Assembly: GCA_027924645.1 (NCBI GenBank)
Contig: BSBN01000334.1
Span: forward strand, 7,124,501-7,188,500
Direction: 5' to 3'
From: Cunninghamia lanceolata
Taxonomy: Eukaryota; Streptophyta; Pinopsida; Cupressales; Cupressaceae
Length of the DNA: 64,000 nucleotides
Shown here: in pieces, positions 11,355 to 24,020 of the stretch
How positions within the stretch are numbered: position 1 is the stretch's first letter
How the letters are laid out: the number at the start of each line of letters is the position of its first letter
The notes under the pieces: model-generated
What the model was told of the DNA's origin: nothing
What the model saw: the letters and a program-made list of their open reading frames with translations, nothing else
Database searches by the model: none
Made by a program: the position numbers and the translations under genes

Positions 11355-11824
11355 CAGGGTTTTATTAATATTTTTTCTACTTGTGTTGACTAACTGAAGT
11401 ATGGGAGATGGTCTTGACTCCTACACCATTCACACAATCTTTGCCACCCTCTGCAATTGATGCCAAGAATATATAATGGCCCCGCCTCACATAAAATGCC
11501 AGACACGTACTTTGCCGGCTGATTGCACTTGATGCTACCAGATACCAAGCTAAGAACAACTGACATTTTCTTTCTAAGCAGAATGTGCCGACTAATATTC
11601 TGCCTACTTTGCCGGCTAACTGGATTTGATTTATTTCTAAACAGAACAACTGACATTTTATTTCTGAATAGAATGTGCCGACTAATAAGAGATGCCACAT
11701 AGTTTTGACTGCTTTCTCATATGAATTTGCAAACACAAGGCTGGCAAGAATGGTGAAACTGAGACATATTTTTTAATACATTACATTTTATGTATGTGAA
11801 TATTCTTGAAGCACACCTACGTCA
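11355..11824 (+). repeat. Duplicated segment X, inverted partner at 1680-2110
   Basis: Unclassified sequence matching the reverse complement of 1680-2110. It holds an internal tandem duplication: 'tactttgccggct...gtgccgactaata' occurs at about 11509-11598 and again at about 11606-11688. Relative to the GRAS gene on the minus strand it lies beyond the 3' flank. Overlapping open frames are not conserved in the inverted copy. Confidence 0.6.
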
Positions 11825-12207
11825 CCTAGAAAGTCATTTTCACTTTTATTATGTAATATTCAGTGTCCATAACATCTATGACATCACTAGTTCTAAAAGA
11901 AACCCTTAGAAAACAAATTCTGATATTTAGTTTTAAAAAGAAAATTATGTTTTTTGAAAAATGATTGAAATAAAACTTACAAGTAAAAATGTTTAAATCA
12001 TTTTGTTGAAATTTAAGTTTACTATTTATATATAGAAATCTAACCTAACTTACAAATAAATTAAAGTTTAACTATGAGACATAAACATGAACAATGTAAT
12101 ATTTAAGTTGAGATATGTATTCAATTAACATGATTGATATATAAGTTGAACAAAACATATTACTAAGTAAACTGACTAGTGATGAGTAAATTGAGTATCT
12201 AAGGTAA
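11825..12207 (+). repeat. Tandem unit Y, first part (continues at 26771)
   Basis: Begins 'cctagaaagtcattttcac', identical to the start of the second unit at 28004. It continues to the GGTAA target duplication at 12203-12207, where the giant chromovirus splits it. The matching second-unit sequence is at 28004-28064 and 31271-31605. Confidence 0.85.
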
Positions 12208-13775
12208 TGTCATGCCCACATTTTCCATGTGGTCACAACACACATCACACGTGTCATAGCCACATCTGTCATGTGGTTATGACACGAGATATGAAAAACT
12301 TTTCTCACACTGTCCTAAAAACCCCTTCGCATGCGTAAGCATGCTCAGCGGTGTTCTCTCATGGCGAAACACTACAATTTTCGGCGGGATATAAGTACAA
12401 TTGCGTGCAACCAGACGCATACAGATCAACAAGAGGGTCTTTACGACACCGCTAACGTCATTGCAAGAGTGAGATTACCAAAGTTCCTAAATCTAAACCT
12501 CGGCAATTTCTGGCAGCATAACGCCTTATGGCGTTAGAGGGAATTACGCTGCACTCATTTACGCACATGGTTCGCTGATAGATTAACAACTTTCCACGAC
12601 GCCTTGTTCTGACTAAACCGACTAGTGATCTCCCTATTTAGTCATTTTTCAGCCAGGCACGGTTGTCTGTCTCCTCTCTTGTTTCCTGAAACATACTCCT
12701 CCTACGACTTAGCATTCTCAACAAGGCGGTTTGTTTGTTCTCTCTTCCCTTTTCACTGGTTCTTAATTTTGATTGTATTTTTATCGCCCTTACCTTAACT
12801 ATTTCTCTATTAATTTAGTGTGTTTATATTTCGGTCTCTCTCTCTTTCGTTTTCTATGCTTTCTTTATGTGTATCCGGTCCTTTCTTCATGATTTACGTC
12901 AATCAGGGTTATCACTGCAGCTATTGTTGATATTAAACCTAACTTTAGGATAGTCTAGGTCACATAGACTGGTTTACTACTTCGCTGGACTCGGTCTCCT
13001 AGTCTTCTCCGATCACGGTATCTCCTCTTCGTTTGTATTAATTAAACTTGTTCCTAAGCCGATTTAGCAGAAGGGTCCGTCAACTTAGTTCTCTTATCCC
13101 ATGTGGGAAATGTCGCACATTTTCTCCTCTGTGTTTTCCAATGTTAGTTTTTCTTCTTCGGACTCTCTTACAGGTTTACTTATGAGGTCGTTTACTACAG
13201 CTGGGATTAAAATGGCCACATGGAATGTCTGTGATGGCTTCTTAAGTTTATTTCCAGTGATCTTTTAAGCAAGGTGACGTGTAATTTTCCTCTTCATTTT
13301 CCTTCTTTTTTCCTGGTTATTGACATTATGTTGGTAGTGGAAACTTCCGAGAAACTCTTTCCGGAGTATTACAGTATATTCCTTTATGCTCCCATTAAAT
13401 TATAATTTTATTTTCTCTTATCTATAATTACTGTTGTTATTATTACTAATCAGTATTATTAATACTCTTATTGTAAATCATTTACCGTTGTTAATACATG
13501 TAGGAGGCTCTCCACTTTATAAAACCCTGATCATGGAAACATAACTTCTAGGGTTGTTGTGTTCAACACTTCATAAAAAAACTACTGTGAAAATATATTT
13601 TTTTATTTTATTTTTTGTATATCCATGTGTCACATTTTATCAAGATTTTAAACGAGGGTCCAATAAAATGGCTCATAAAACTATTTCCAAAAATAGATAT
13701 ATATATATATATATTAATGTATATCTAGTTTACAAAAATGATCTTTTATCTTTGTTTAACAAACTCCTCGTCATC

Positions 13776-13779
<4 letters not shown>

Positions 13780-13856
<77 letters not shown>

Positions 13857-14472
13857 GATATATTAATTCTTTCATTATATATATTGCTATATATATAGAC
13901 ATATATAGTATCTATATATGTCTATATATATGGCATTTTTAATGTGTTTCCTTTTTAAAAGAGATCAACTCATATGTTAGGGCCAAAAGCCCTAACTTTT
14001 TTTTATTTTGTTTTAGACACAGCAGCGGCGAATATGGGCGGCGGTGGCCGCAGCGGCAGAGGAGACAGTCGGCCGCGCAGAGTGATGGCCTGTGTAGGCC
14101 GCGGAGTTATAAGGGAAGGGGGATGTGGGGAGGGGCGGAGCCCCACCCACATCCCACGATGTGGGGTGTGGGTGGTGCTCCGCCCCTCCCCACACCTCTT
14201 AACAAACAAAAAGGGGACTGCGGTGGGGATTTCTCCCCACCGCCCAATACGAAGCTGCGGCTGTGTGTTTACACAGCGAGTCCACAATTTTTGTATATCG
14301 ACTGTCATTCGAATGTAATCCAAATTTATTATTAATCAATGCTAATTAATTATAAATATATATATATTTATTTATATATATATATTACTCAGTTTCAAAT
14401 TGTCATGTAAATTTTCTCAATCAACCATTTATTCCGTATCTCTAATTCTGTCAAAATGTTAATTTATAACAA

Positions 14473-14548
<76 letters not shown>

Positions 14549-14696
14549 TAATTTTCTCAAATTTCAACCTGTTATAATGATAATTAAATAACAATTATAT
14601 ATATTTATATTCTAGTTTCACTTATTCGGTAGCAATGGTGAATATATAACAACTTAGTATATATATATATATTTATATATATATATATATATATAT

Positions 14697-14762
<66 letters not shown>
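13780..14762. repeat. Three AT microsatellites in the 3' LTR
   Basis: Long alternating AT tracts at about 13780-13860, 14476-14546 and 14657-14762, separated by the GC island and short unique sequence. Frames made of Tyr-Ile repeats across them are artefacts. Confidence 0.9.
14125..14193. repeat. 33-bp-arm hairpin in the 3' LTR GC island
   Basis: Arms 14125-14157 and 14161-14193 are complementary at 31 of 33 positions with a 3-base loop (GAT). The arms are nearly all G/C (core GAGGGGCGGAGC), in a sharply GC-rich island between AT microsatellites. The same structure recurs in the other LTR at 23640-23708. Confidence 0.9.
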
Positions 14763-17217
14763 CGATATATATTCCATTTTCATAACACATTTAAGTTTCT
14801 TAAATTAACAAACAGAAATATATACATGCTAGATTTCTTCTAATCTTTTTAGATTAACTGAAACCACTATATCTGAAGAATAAACTTAAACATTTAAAAT
14901 TGTCTTTTCCTTTAGAACAATGAACCATAAAACTAACATTTCAACTAGTTAAGCAATTCCAAACTTTCAATTTCATAAACAAACTCAGATTAGATTGCAA
15001 ATAAGAGATGAATTTTCTATTGAAAAAGGTATACAAAGCAACAAACTTGAAAATTTAAGCACATTCATATTATAGATTTTAAACCATGGATACAACAACC
15101 AACTTCCCAGATATGAACTTTCTTCACCCAAACAGTATACAACTGATAACTTGAGACAACCAAGTAGAAGTCCATTAATAACAAGATCAGGGAGGTGATT
15201 TCCTTCACCCCCAGGATAACAATAAATTACAGCAATAACAAGAGAGGTGCTCTCTCTTCAACTCTTAAGAAATGAACCAGGCCTAATTCTCATGACAAAG
15301 AAGAATAACTGTTTCTTCACAAATATAACTTCTCCCAAGCCAACCAGAAGCTCCAAGGGAAAACCTGCGTATCAAAGACAAACAAAGAAGAAAACACCAC
15401 TCATCTAGCTCTCCTCCCTTCCGTAGACCCGCAAGTGGGTCACCCCCGAGCTAGGGAGACCATACTCACACCTGGGTAACTCAAACACTCCACTTCACAA
15501 CAGTAACAACAACAATCCCAAAGCACACAAACACCCGTGGGTCATTTACACAACACGGAAACTCAACTACAGTGAGTTTCATAAGGGGCAGGAGAGTGGA
15601 CACACTCAACTCCAGAGTGTCACCCTGATAGATAAGTTAACCAATACAATTTCTCTTGGTCTCAAACCAAGTTTGATCACAAATTCTTAAGAACTCTGTA
15701 TATGACTCTCAAGTCAAAGATACAGACACAGATACATGCCCTCAAGGCTTTCAACATCCCAAAAGATGGAAACATGTATGCACCTGAGGATGATCTCTCC
15801 TCCCCTACCCCAAACTTGATGAGCATTTCTCCCAAGTGGGAGAAGCTCTGTCAAACAACCCGACAACAAACCCCACAGAAAACAAATCTAACCACAAATT
15901 CACACACTTTACATACACATTCAGCTATACAAAACAAAGGTAAAATTCAACCAACCTTACAAAGCCTTCCTGGAATGAAGTTGTTGCAGAGCCCTCAGAG
16001 TTCTCTTCCAACCTTAGCCACCAACTCCCTCTCCCTTTTCTCTCCTACAAGCTACCTTTTCTATTTTTGGTAAGGCAAAATGAAAGTTTCCCCAAAATTC
16101 AACTAACTCCCTCTCATCCCAAAATTGGAAACAAATTACCAAATTCTTTTCAGTTTTGAGGAATGGGGAGGTGACACTTGTCACCTTCTCACTCTCCCCC
16201 AAAACCACTATTCTGCCCTGGTGGCTTATGTCACTCACCCTTCCCAAGAGTACTCCTTATTCCTCTCCTCATGTGATTCCTCTTACGCATGGGAGAAATA
16301 AAAGGAGTTAATGGGGAAGAAGACAGGTGACCCATGCCCCTTCTTCCTTTCTTCACATCGGTGTCCCCACAGCACATGGGGGAATCTCACTATGGAAGGG
16401 GTGACTTTAAGTCAATCCTTCAATAATGGATGGCATCTCTTACCTTGGGGAAAGTAGAGGGGATGGGTTGGGTGTTGGTACAACCCATCATGTCCCCTCC
16501 TACCTCCAATTTTCGCCACTTAACTTCAGGGGGAAGTTAAGATGACTAGATGGAGGTTACTCAAGGGTTACCCATGCCAAATGGGCCCCTGGACCCATGG
16601 GGTATAACCCAGGGTCAACTTTAACCCATACAAGACACCCCTGGTCAACGTAAAGCACAAGAAAAGGCCTCATACATTTAAATAAAATAAGGAAATTCAA
16701 ATTCAAATCTCTTTACTACACAAATTATAAAATAATGTTACATGAGGGTAACCTAACCCACTCGACCATACGAAAGACCACATTACAACATTACATCAAA
16801 CACAAAGAGATCTTGGTTCCTCGTGGAACCAGATCAGCTTAACAGGGAATAACAAATAACAAGGTGCGGAATGATCTCCGAATTCTGTGGTTCAATTAGT
16901 AATTCCTGCACACTAAATGACAAGATCAGTAACCACAAAATCATCATAGCCGAAGCAACTTAAAAACATGCATGATCATGACATAGTACTAATTAACATA
17001 AATGAAATCATATTACAATTTTCCATCATCACCTAATTAATTTTTTTTTTTCTGAAATGTAAACTTATCCAAACATCACCCAATTAGTTTTTCTGAAATC
17101 ATAATAAAGTTTAATAGTTTGACAATTCTGGGAACTGCTATCCCACAAATATAAAAAGTAACAATAACAGTAATGTAAATAGTCATAACAACAGAAGTAA
17201 AAAGGGCGGTCCTCACA

Positions 17218-17228
17218 TCCTCTCCCCC
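17218..17228 (-). promoter_or_regulatory. Polypurine tract of the giant chromovirus
   Basis: On the minus strand 'gggggagagga' lies directly before the LTR start TGTGAGGACC, the position expected for plus-strand priming. Confidence 0.85.
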
Positions 17229-18828
17229 TAAGACGGTACTTCCTCCTGGAAGTCATCAAAAAGGTGAGGATAAAGGGTCTTCAGTCTCTCTGCATCTTCC
17301 CAAGTCGCGGTGACTTTGTCGTATAGGTCCCACTGGACTCTAACCTGGTCCAGCTCGCGACCTCGAAGGGCCAGCGTCCGACGAGCCAATATGCGAATTG
17401 GCTCCAACGCCAGTTGTCCGTCTGCCTCTACCTAGAGAGCACTCCAATCCAACACGTGAGATAAGTCAGAAATATATTGACGTAAAACTGATACATGAAA
17501 TACATCATGGATACGTGACAGGCTAGGTGGCAAGGCTAGACGATAGGCTACTGGTCCTATCCGCTCCAAGATTTTGAAAGGTCCTACAAATTGAGGTGCG
17601 AGCTTAGAGCCTTTTCCGTAACGGATTGGACTCTTGTGTGGCCGCACTCTCAAAAATACTCTTTCCCCCACAGAGAAGCTTCAGTCGGTCCTCTTAGCAT
17701 CGGCATACTTTTTCTGCCTGTCTTGTGCTTCCTGGAGCCTTTGTCTAATCTGTTTGACTTGCAGTTCCATATTCTGAACTATCTCTGGACCGATGACTGT
17801 TCTGTCCTCTATCTGATCCCAACTCAAAGGTGTTCTGCATGGTCTGCCATATAACACCTGAAAAGGAGGCATACCCAACAAGCTATGATGCCCATTATTG
17901 TAGGCGAACTCAACTAGATACAGGTACTCCTCCCATCTAGACTGATGGTCCATCACATACATGCGAAGCATGTCTTCTAACACCTGGTTAAATCTCTCTG
18001 TCTGTCCGTCAGTTTCCGGATGATATGCTGAACTGAAGTTGAGCTGTGTGCCCAACGCCTGATGTAAGGCTTTCCAGAACGATGAAGTGAATACGGAGTC
18101 TCTGTCAGATATAATGCGGTGAGGTACCCCATGAAGTCTAACAATCTGATCAAGAAACACCTTTGCCACTGATGGTGCATTGTATGTTGTGCATACTGGT
18201 GAAAAATGGTCAGCTTGTCAACTATCACCATAATAGCATCATGGCGACGTGATGACATAGGTAGACCAACAATAAAATCCATAGAAATGGTGTCCCATTT
18301 TCATTCAGGTATTTCGTGACGGTACAACAGTCCCGCTGGATGCTGATGTTCGGCCTTGACCCTCTGACATTCCAGGCAACGAGCAACAAATTCGGCAATG
18401 TCACGCCTCATCCCGGCCCAATGATAAAGCTGTCGTAAGTCAGCATGCATCTTCTTCACTCCTGGGTGTGCTGCATAGGGTGCTCTATGAGCCTCTGATA
18501 GGATTACTGTGCGAAGATTACCCGCATGGGGTACATAGATGCGCTGCCGATGTCGAAGCATACCATCAGACTCAAGGGTATATCCTGTAAATTTGCCCTT
18601 AAGGGCCTTCTGATTTAGCAATGCCTGTTGCACCTCAATAAACCATTCGTCCTCTAGTAAATGCTGTAAGATGCGATCTTTCAAGTCCACCTTCAAGGTC
18701 AGGGTTAGGATCTCGTGGCGCCTTCGACTCAAAGCATCAGCGACCACGTTCTCCTTCCCTTTGATATAGTGGACATCGAAGTCATATTCACATAGGAATT
18801 CCATCCAACGCCGTTGGCGGGCGTTCAA
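17228..18828 (-). pseudogene. Chromovirus integrase with chromodomain-like tail
   Basis: Starting near 18828 on the minus strand, the frame shows the zinc-binding HHCC region (ending CLECQRVKAEHQ), then MDFIVGLP, the catalytic-core motifs ISDRDSVFTSSFW and YHPETDGQTER, the GPF/GPY module ([20 protein letters not shown]), FHVSVLRQY, and a tail VQWDLYDKVTATWEDAE...YPHLF resembling the chromodomain-like CR motif of plant chromoviruses, ending at the TAG at 17228-17230. Integrase inserts the cDNA; the tail is thought to steer it to heterochromatin. It is broken by stops at 18301 (TGA in a PEWKW-type context), 17681 (TGA) and 17432 (TAG), and by one frameshift near 18205-18215 just after VDKLT. 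Confidence 0.9.
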
Positions 18829-18849
18829 ATTAGGCTGTGTAAAAATATA

Positions 18850-20085
18850 CTACAAACTATGATGATCCGAATGGAGTTCAAAGCGTCGACCTAGGAAAAA
18901 GTGTCTCCAGCGAACCAAAGCATGAACAACTGCTGCGAGCTCTAAGTCGTGAGTAGGATAGTTTAACTCATGTGTCTTTAGTTTCCGCGATTCGTATGCG
19001 ATCGCTCGACCATCTTGCATAAGCACAGCTCCCAAACCTTCTAATGATGCATCTGTACAAACTACAAACTCCTCTGTAGGATCTGGGACCACTAAAATAG
19101 GAGCACTGGTAAGACGCTCCTTGAGGACTCCAAAAGCCTTTTCGCACTGCTCGGTCCAAATGAAACCCTTCCCTTTTCGCTGAAGGGAAGTAATGGGATG
19201 TGCTATCCTAGAGAAACCTTCGACAAACCGACGATAATACCTGGCTAACCCCATAAAGCTTCTGACCTCTGTCACGTTAGTGGGTGCTGGCGATTCCTGG
19301 ATTGCTCTAATTTTAGATGGATCTACAGAGATGCCATCACCTGATAAAATGTGTCCCAAATACCACACCTCTGTCCTGAAGAAGGTGCACTTCGCCAAGT
19401 TGCCATAAAGCTGCTGCTCTCGTAATTGCTGCAAAACTTGACGCAAGTGCTCTACATGCTCCTCCTCAGTTCGTGAATAAATCAAAATGTCATCAAGGAA
19501 TATTATCACGAACCGATCTAGGTACGTACGGAACACCCCGTTCATGAGACTCATGAATACTGCAGGAGCGTTTGTCAACCCGAAGGGTACCACTGTGAAT
19601 TCGTAATGGCCATATCTGGTTCGAAAAGCAGTTTTATGAATATCTGACTCCGTGATGCGCAATTGGTGATACCCAGATTTTAGATCAATTTTTGAGAACA
19701 CTCTGGCTCCCTGCATCTGATCAAAAAAGTCGTCAATCCTAGGCAGAGGATAACGGTTCTTCACCGTCACCTTGTTCAACTGCCTGTAGTCCATACATAG
19801 ACGAAGAGACCCATCCTTCTTCTTCACGAAGATAACTGGTGTGCCCCATGGTGAAACGCTAGGTCGGATGTGTCCCTTCTCAAGTAATTCCTCTAACTGC
19901 AGTTTAAGTTCAGTGAGTTCATGTGTAGTCATCCTATAGGGTGCACGGGATATCGGTTCTGCACCTGGCACTAAGTCGATGTGGAAGTCCACTTCTCTGC
20001 GTGGAGGCAAACCTGGTAATTCTGGTGGAAATACATCGGCAAACTCTCTAAGGACAGGGTGATCATCTAAAGTAGCCTCAGGTCA
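18850..20085 (-). pseudogene. Chromovirus reverse transcriptase and RNase H
   Basis: The minus-strand frame opens near 20085 and is unbroken to the TAG at 18850. RT motifs in order: [65 protein letters not shown], and the active site as FLDD. After the [14 protein letters not shown] connection comes RNase H with [27 protein letters not shown] and HSDHHSL. Together they copy element RNA into DNA and remove the template. The stop at 18850 lies in a place where a CAG codon would be expected, and the frame continues into integrase after it. A frameshift near 20090 separates it from the protease. Confidence 0.95.
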
Positions 20086-20153
20086 TCCTCTGCTCTATCA
20101 CTGACCGTGATGGCAAACATTTGACATCCCTTCCGCATACAGCGCTTAAGCTG

Positions 20154-20690
20154 CTAAGCGGATATCATACGAGTAGCCGTGGGCTTTTGAATGCCCACTA
20201 TCTCAACTGATGAACCATGATCATCTAAACAGCTAATCGTCCTCTGGCGACAATCAAGCTTGGCTCTATGTGCCGCAAGCCAATCCATACCCAGAACTAC
20301 TCCGTAGGATCCTAATGGCATAATCCTAAGGTCACATGTTGTGGTGAATGACCCCAATGTGATCTCACAATCTCTAACCAAGGAATCTACTAACATCTTG
20401 GCCCCTGAGGCCAACTCAACTTCCCACCTAATGTCTTGCCTAGAAGCCACCAGCCTGCAACGCTCCACTAACGATGTAGACAAAAAAGAGTCAGTAGCTC
20501 CTGAGTCAAAAAGGATCGAAATGGAAAAGTCTCCAATCGTACCTGCTGCCTCGATGACAGAAGCCTGGAAATCAGCCTGGCGGTTATCCACCGCTGCAAA
20601 CATGTGGTGGGTTCTGCCCACGTCACCTACGGTCTGCTCAGATCCTCCTGATCGGGGCTGTCCCCTGCAGTAAATCCCTGCGGGCACTCT
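20154..20690 (-). pseudogene. Chromovirus aspartic protease
   Basis: The minus-strand frame contains the aspartic protease active site LFDSGATDSFLS and the later VVLGMDWLAAHRAKLDC, the normal retropepsin-like pattern of Ty3/gypsy. It processes the Gag-Pol polyprotein. It is in a different frame from both Gag (upstream, shift near 20640-20690) and RT (downstream, shift near 20090). Chromoviruses normally use one Gag-Pol frame, so these look like mutations rather than programmed shifts. Confidence 0.9.
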
Positions 20691-22171
20691 CTAGCCAAAT
20701 GCCCTGCCCCACCACACACATAACATGGTCCTCGAACCTGTAACTGCCCTGACTGTATTCTGCCCGATTGTTGTTGCCCAGTCCGTCCAGTGGATCCCTG
20801 TGAGCCTGTGTAAGACTGCTGGGACCTCACGAGTCCTGCCGATGAACCCTGCTGTCTCTGATCTCTGCGTGGACCCTGCTGCTGCCATCCACGATTCTAT
20901 CCTCCCTGTCCCCTCTGTTGAAATTTGGATTTTTGCTGATGTTGCTGCTGCTGTGGAGGCCTAGGAGGTAATGACGAAGGATTATATCCTCCTCTTTGTG
21001 TTGTGTTTTGAGGCCTTCGAAAGTTTTGCTATTATTGGGGATTACATTCCTGGTACTGTGGGCATGAATTCTACCCTCGTCCCTGAATTTCCTCTGATAT
21101 AAGGGCCTTTTCAATAGCCTCACTCATGGTCTGGGGATTTGCCATACGAACTGGTCCTACTATCCCATGATTTAGCCCTCTGATGAATTTGTGTATTAAG
21201 ATTTTCTCGTCATGGAGGTATTCCGTGTAACGAGAAAGCTCTATAAATCAGCTCTCATACTGAGTCACGGTGAGTCCCCTCTGCTGTAAATCATGGAACT
21301 CATCGATCCTGCGCTGTCTATAATGTTCGGACAAATATCGCGCATTGAAGCGCTCAATGAAGATGTCCCATGTGAGTGTATCCACGGATAGTCGGTGCTT
21401 GCACTCCTCTGTGTGCCACCAGGTGGCTGCTGCATCCCTAAGAAGATGGACTGCCACTCGTGCTTTCGTGTTGCTCCCATATGGTCGCAATGCGAAACAC
21501 CTGTCTAAGCTAATTAGCCAAGCCTCGGCCACAGCTCCCTCTGTAGCACCTGCGAAAGTGGGTGGGTTGAGCCTCAGTAGATCTCTGATGGGGTCCCCTC
21601 TGTCTCTAAGCCTCACAAGTGGCTCTTCCACACCATCCTCATATAATCCATGCTGAACCTATTCTTGTCTCAAAAGTCTCGGACGACTCCTGCTCCGTGC
21701 TCGGGAGGCTGACCCTACCTCCTCTACTATTGTGTCAGGAATCTCAACGAAGGGTTCCACACGTGGCACCTCTAGTGGATCAACGTGGGGCTCCATACGT
21801 GGCTCAATACGTGACTCGGCACGTGGCTCCTCTCGCGGATCGACACGAGGCTCCATACGTGGCTCAGGAATCACTAGTGGTAACCTGTCTAACATAGTCT
21901 GTAGTGCCTGTAAGATCTGTGGACCTATATCCAATACTGGTGTCACCTGTGGTTCTAATGGTGCTTGTGGTACAGGTGGTGCAGGTGGTGCTTCTGTAAC
22001 TATGGGTGCCAATACTGGTGTCGCCTGTGGTACTAATAGTGCTTGTGGTATAGGTGGTGCAGGTGGTGCTGCTGTAACTACGGGTGCCAGTCCCTCGGCT
22101 GAGGAATCGCTGTGCACCTCGACTGACGCTGTGTGGCATGATCGCGCTCGTCGAACACGTCGGGGAGGCAT
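20627..22171 (-). pseudogene. Chromovirus Gag
   Basis: The start is taken as the ATG at 22171 (MPPRRVRRAR); an ATG 12 bases upstream is also in frame. The N-terminal third is low-complexity: a twice-repeated Ala/Pro/Val block (near 21950-22090, repeating EAPPAPPVPQAP-like units) and a run of E-P-R-x-E/D-P repeats (21760-21870). Next comes the Retrotrans_gag region (PPTFAGATEGAVAEAWL, ATWWHTEE, FNARYLSEHYRQRRIDEF) and, after a Gln-rich stretch, a zinc knuckle CYVCGGAGHLAREC near 20700-20745. Stops interrupt at 21659 (TAG), 21248 (TGA) and four more places between 20890 and 21090, all without a frameshift. Gag forms the virus-like particle. Confidence 0.9.
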
Positions 22172-22250
22172 CCTACAAAACAAGGTAGAAACTAATTAGC
22201 CAAAGTTGTGGAATAATAATGTTCCCAAATACGCCCAATGTTTAAAACTT

Positions 22251-22263
22251 GGCTCTGATACCA
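22251..22263 (-). promoter_or_regulatory. Primer-binding site (tRNA-iMet), giant chromovirus
   Basis: On the minus strand TGGTATCAGAGCC begins two bases after the end of the 5' LTR (...CATGACA). Confidence 0.95.
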
Positions 22264-23209
22264 AATGTCATGCCCACATTTTCCATGTGGTCACAACACA
22301 CATCGCACGTGTCATAGCCACATCTGTCATGTGGTTATGAGACAAGATATGAAAAACTTTTCTCACACTGTCCTAAAAACCCCTTCGCATGCGTAAGCAT
22401 GCTCGGCGGTGTTCTCTCATGGTGAAACACTACAATTTTCGGTGGGATATAAGTACAATTGCGTGCAACCAGACACATACAGATCAACAAGAGGGTCTTT
22501 ACGATGCCGCTAACGTCATTGCAAGAGTGAGATTACCAAAGTTCCTAAATCTAAACCTCGGTAATTTCCAGCAGCATAACAGCTTACGGCGTTAGTGGGA
22601 ATTACGCTGCACTCATTTACGCATGTGGGAAATGTCGCGCATTTTCTCCTCTATGTTTTCCAATGTTAGTTTTTCTTCTTCGGACTCTCTTACAGGTTTA
22701 CTTATGAGGTCGTTTACTACAGTTGGGATTAAAATGGCCACATGGAATGTCTGTGATGGCTTCTTAAGTTTATTTCCAGTGATCTTTTAAGCAAGGTGAT
22801 GTGTAATTTTCCTCTTCATTTTCCTTCTTTTTTCCTGGTTATTGACATTATGTTGGTAGTGGAAACTTCCGAGAAACTCTTTCCAGAGTATTACAGTATA
22901 TTCCTTTATGCTCCCATTAAATTATAATTTTATTTTCTCTTATCTATAATTACTGTTGTTATTATTACTAATCAGTATTATTAATACTCTTATTGTAAAT
23001 CATTTACCGTTGTTAATACATGTAGGAGGCTCTCCACTTTATAAAACCCTGATCATGGAAACATAACTTCTGGGGTTGTTGTGTTCAACACTTAATAAAA
23101 AAACTACTGTGAAAATATATATTTTTATTTTATTTTTTGTATATCCATGTGCCACGTTTTATGAAGATTTTAAACGAGGGTCCAATAAAATGGCTCATAA
23201 AACTATTTC

Positions 23210-23278
<69 letters not shown>

Positions 23279-23639
23279 GTATATGTAGTTTACAAAAATG
23301 ATCTTTTATCTTTGTTTAACAAACTCCTCGTCATCCCTTATATATATATTTATACATATATATATATATAGATATATTAATTCTTTCATTATATATATTG
23401 CTATATATATAGACATATATAGTATCTATATATGTCTATATATATGGCATTTTTAATGTGTTTCCTTTTTAAAAGAGATCAACTCATATGTTAGGGCCAA
23501 AAGCCCTAACTTTTTTTTTGTTTTGTTTTAGACACAGCAGCGGCGAATATGGGCGGCGGTGGCCGCAGCGGCAGAGGAGACAGTCGGCCGCGCAGAGTGA
23601 TGGCCTGTGTAGGCCGCAGAGTTATAAGGGAAGGGGGAT

Positions 23640-23708
23640 GTGGCGAGGGGCGGAGCCCCACCCACATCCCACGATGTGGGGTGTGGGTGGGGCTCCGCCC
23701 CTCCCCAC
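23640..23708. repeat. Hairpin in the 5' LTR GC island
   Basis: Arms 23640-23672 and 23676-23708 with the same GAT loop as the copy at 14125-14193, again with about two mismatches, though not at exactly the same positions. Confidence 0.9.
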
Positions 23709-23865
23709 ACCTCTTAACAAACAAAAAGGGGACTGCGGTGGGGATTTCTCCCCACCGCCCAATATGAAGCTGCGGCTGTGTGTTTACACAGCGAGTCCAC
23801 AATTTTTGCATATCGACTGTCATTCGAATGTAATCCGAATTTATTATTAATCAATGCTAATTAAT

Positions 23866-24020
<155 letters not shown>

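Larger units (their letters stand above)
12208..17217 (-). repeat. 3' LTR of the giant chromovirus
   Basis: On the plus strand it reads TGTCATGCCC...CCTCACA. Its layout is a 'gcatgcgtaagcatgc' palindrome (12328-12343), a pyrimidine-rich block (12660-13350), AT microsatellites (about 13780-13860, 14476-14546, 14657-14762), an isolated GC-rich island with a long hairpin (14025-14290), and a long AC-rich region (15000-17200). About 536 bp (roughly 12564-13099) is missing from the other LTR. Small open frames in it are shadows repeated in both LTRs. Confidence 0.95.

Noticed and set aside
12331..12537. 68-codon frame MRKHAQRCSLM..., repeated at 22389
   Set aside because: Part of the LTR, antisense to element transcription, no domain, and not independent evidence in two LTR copies.
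13554..14790. Frames rich in Tyr-Ile repeats, and frames through the GC island on both strands
   Set aside because: Translations of AT microsatellites and of an inverted repeat; artefacts.
15702..16247. Open frames of 123 and 77 codons in the giant LTR, also present at 25244-25795
   Set aside because: They occur in both LTRs only because the LTRs are recent duplicates. They lie on opposite strands, lack recognisable domains and have low-complexity composition.
20090..20690. Programmed frameshifts between gag, protease and RT of the chromovirus
   Set aside because: Chromoviruses normally use one frame, no slippery site plus structure is evident, and the element has many other disabling mutations.
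20341..22199. Plus-strand frames opposite the chromovirus gag and protease
   Set aside because: Shadows of the minus-strand coding; the repetitive Gag N-terminus leaves all frames open.
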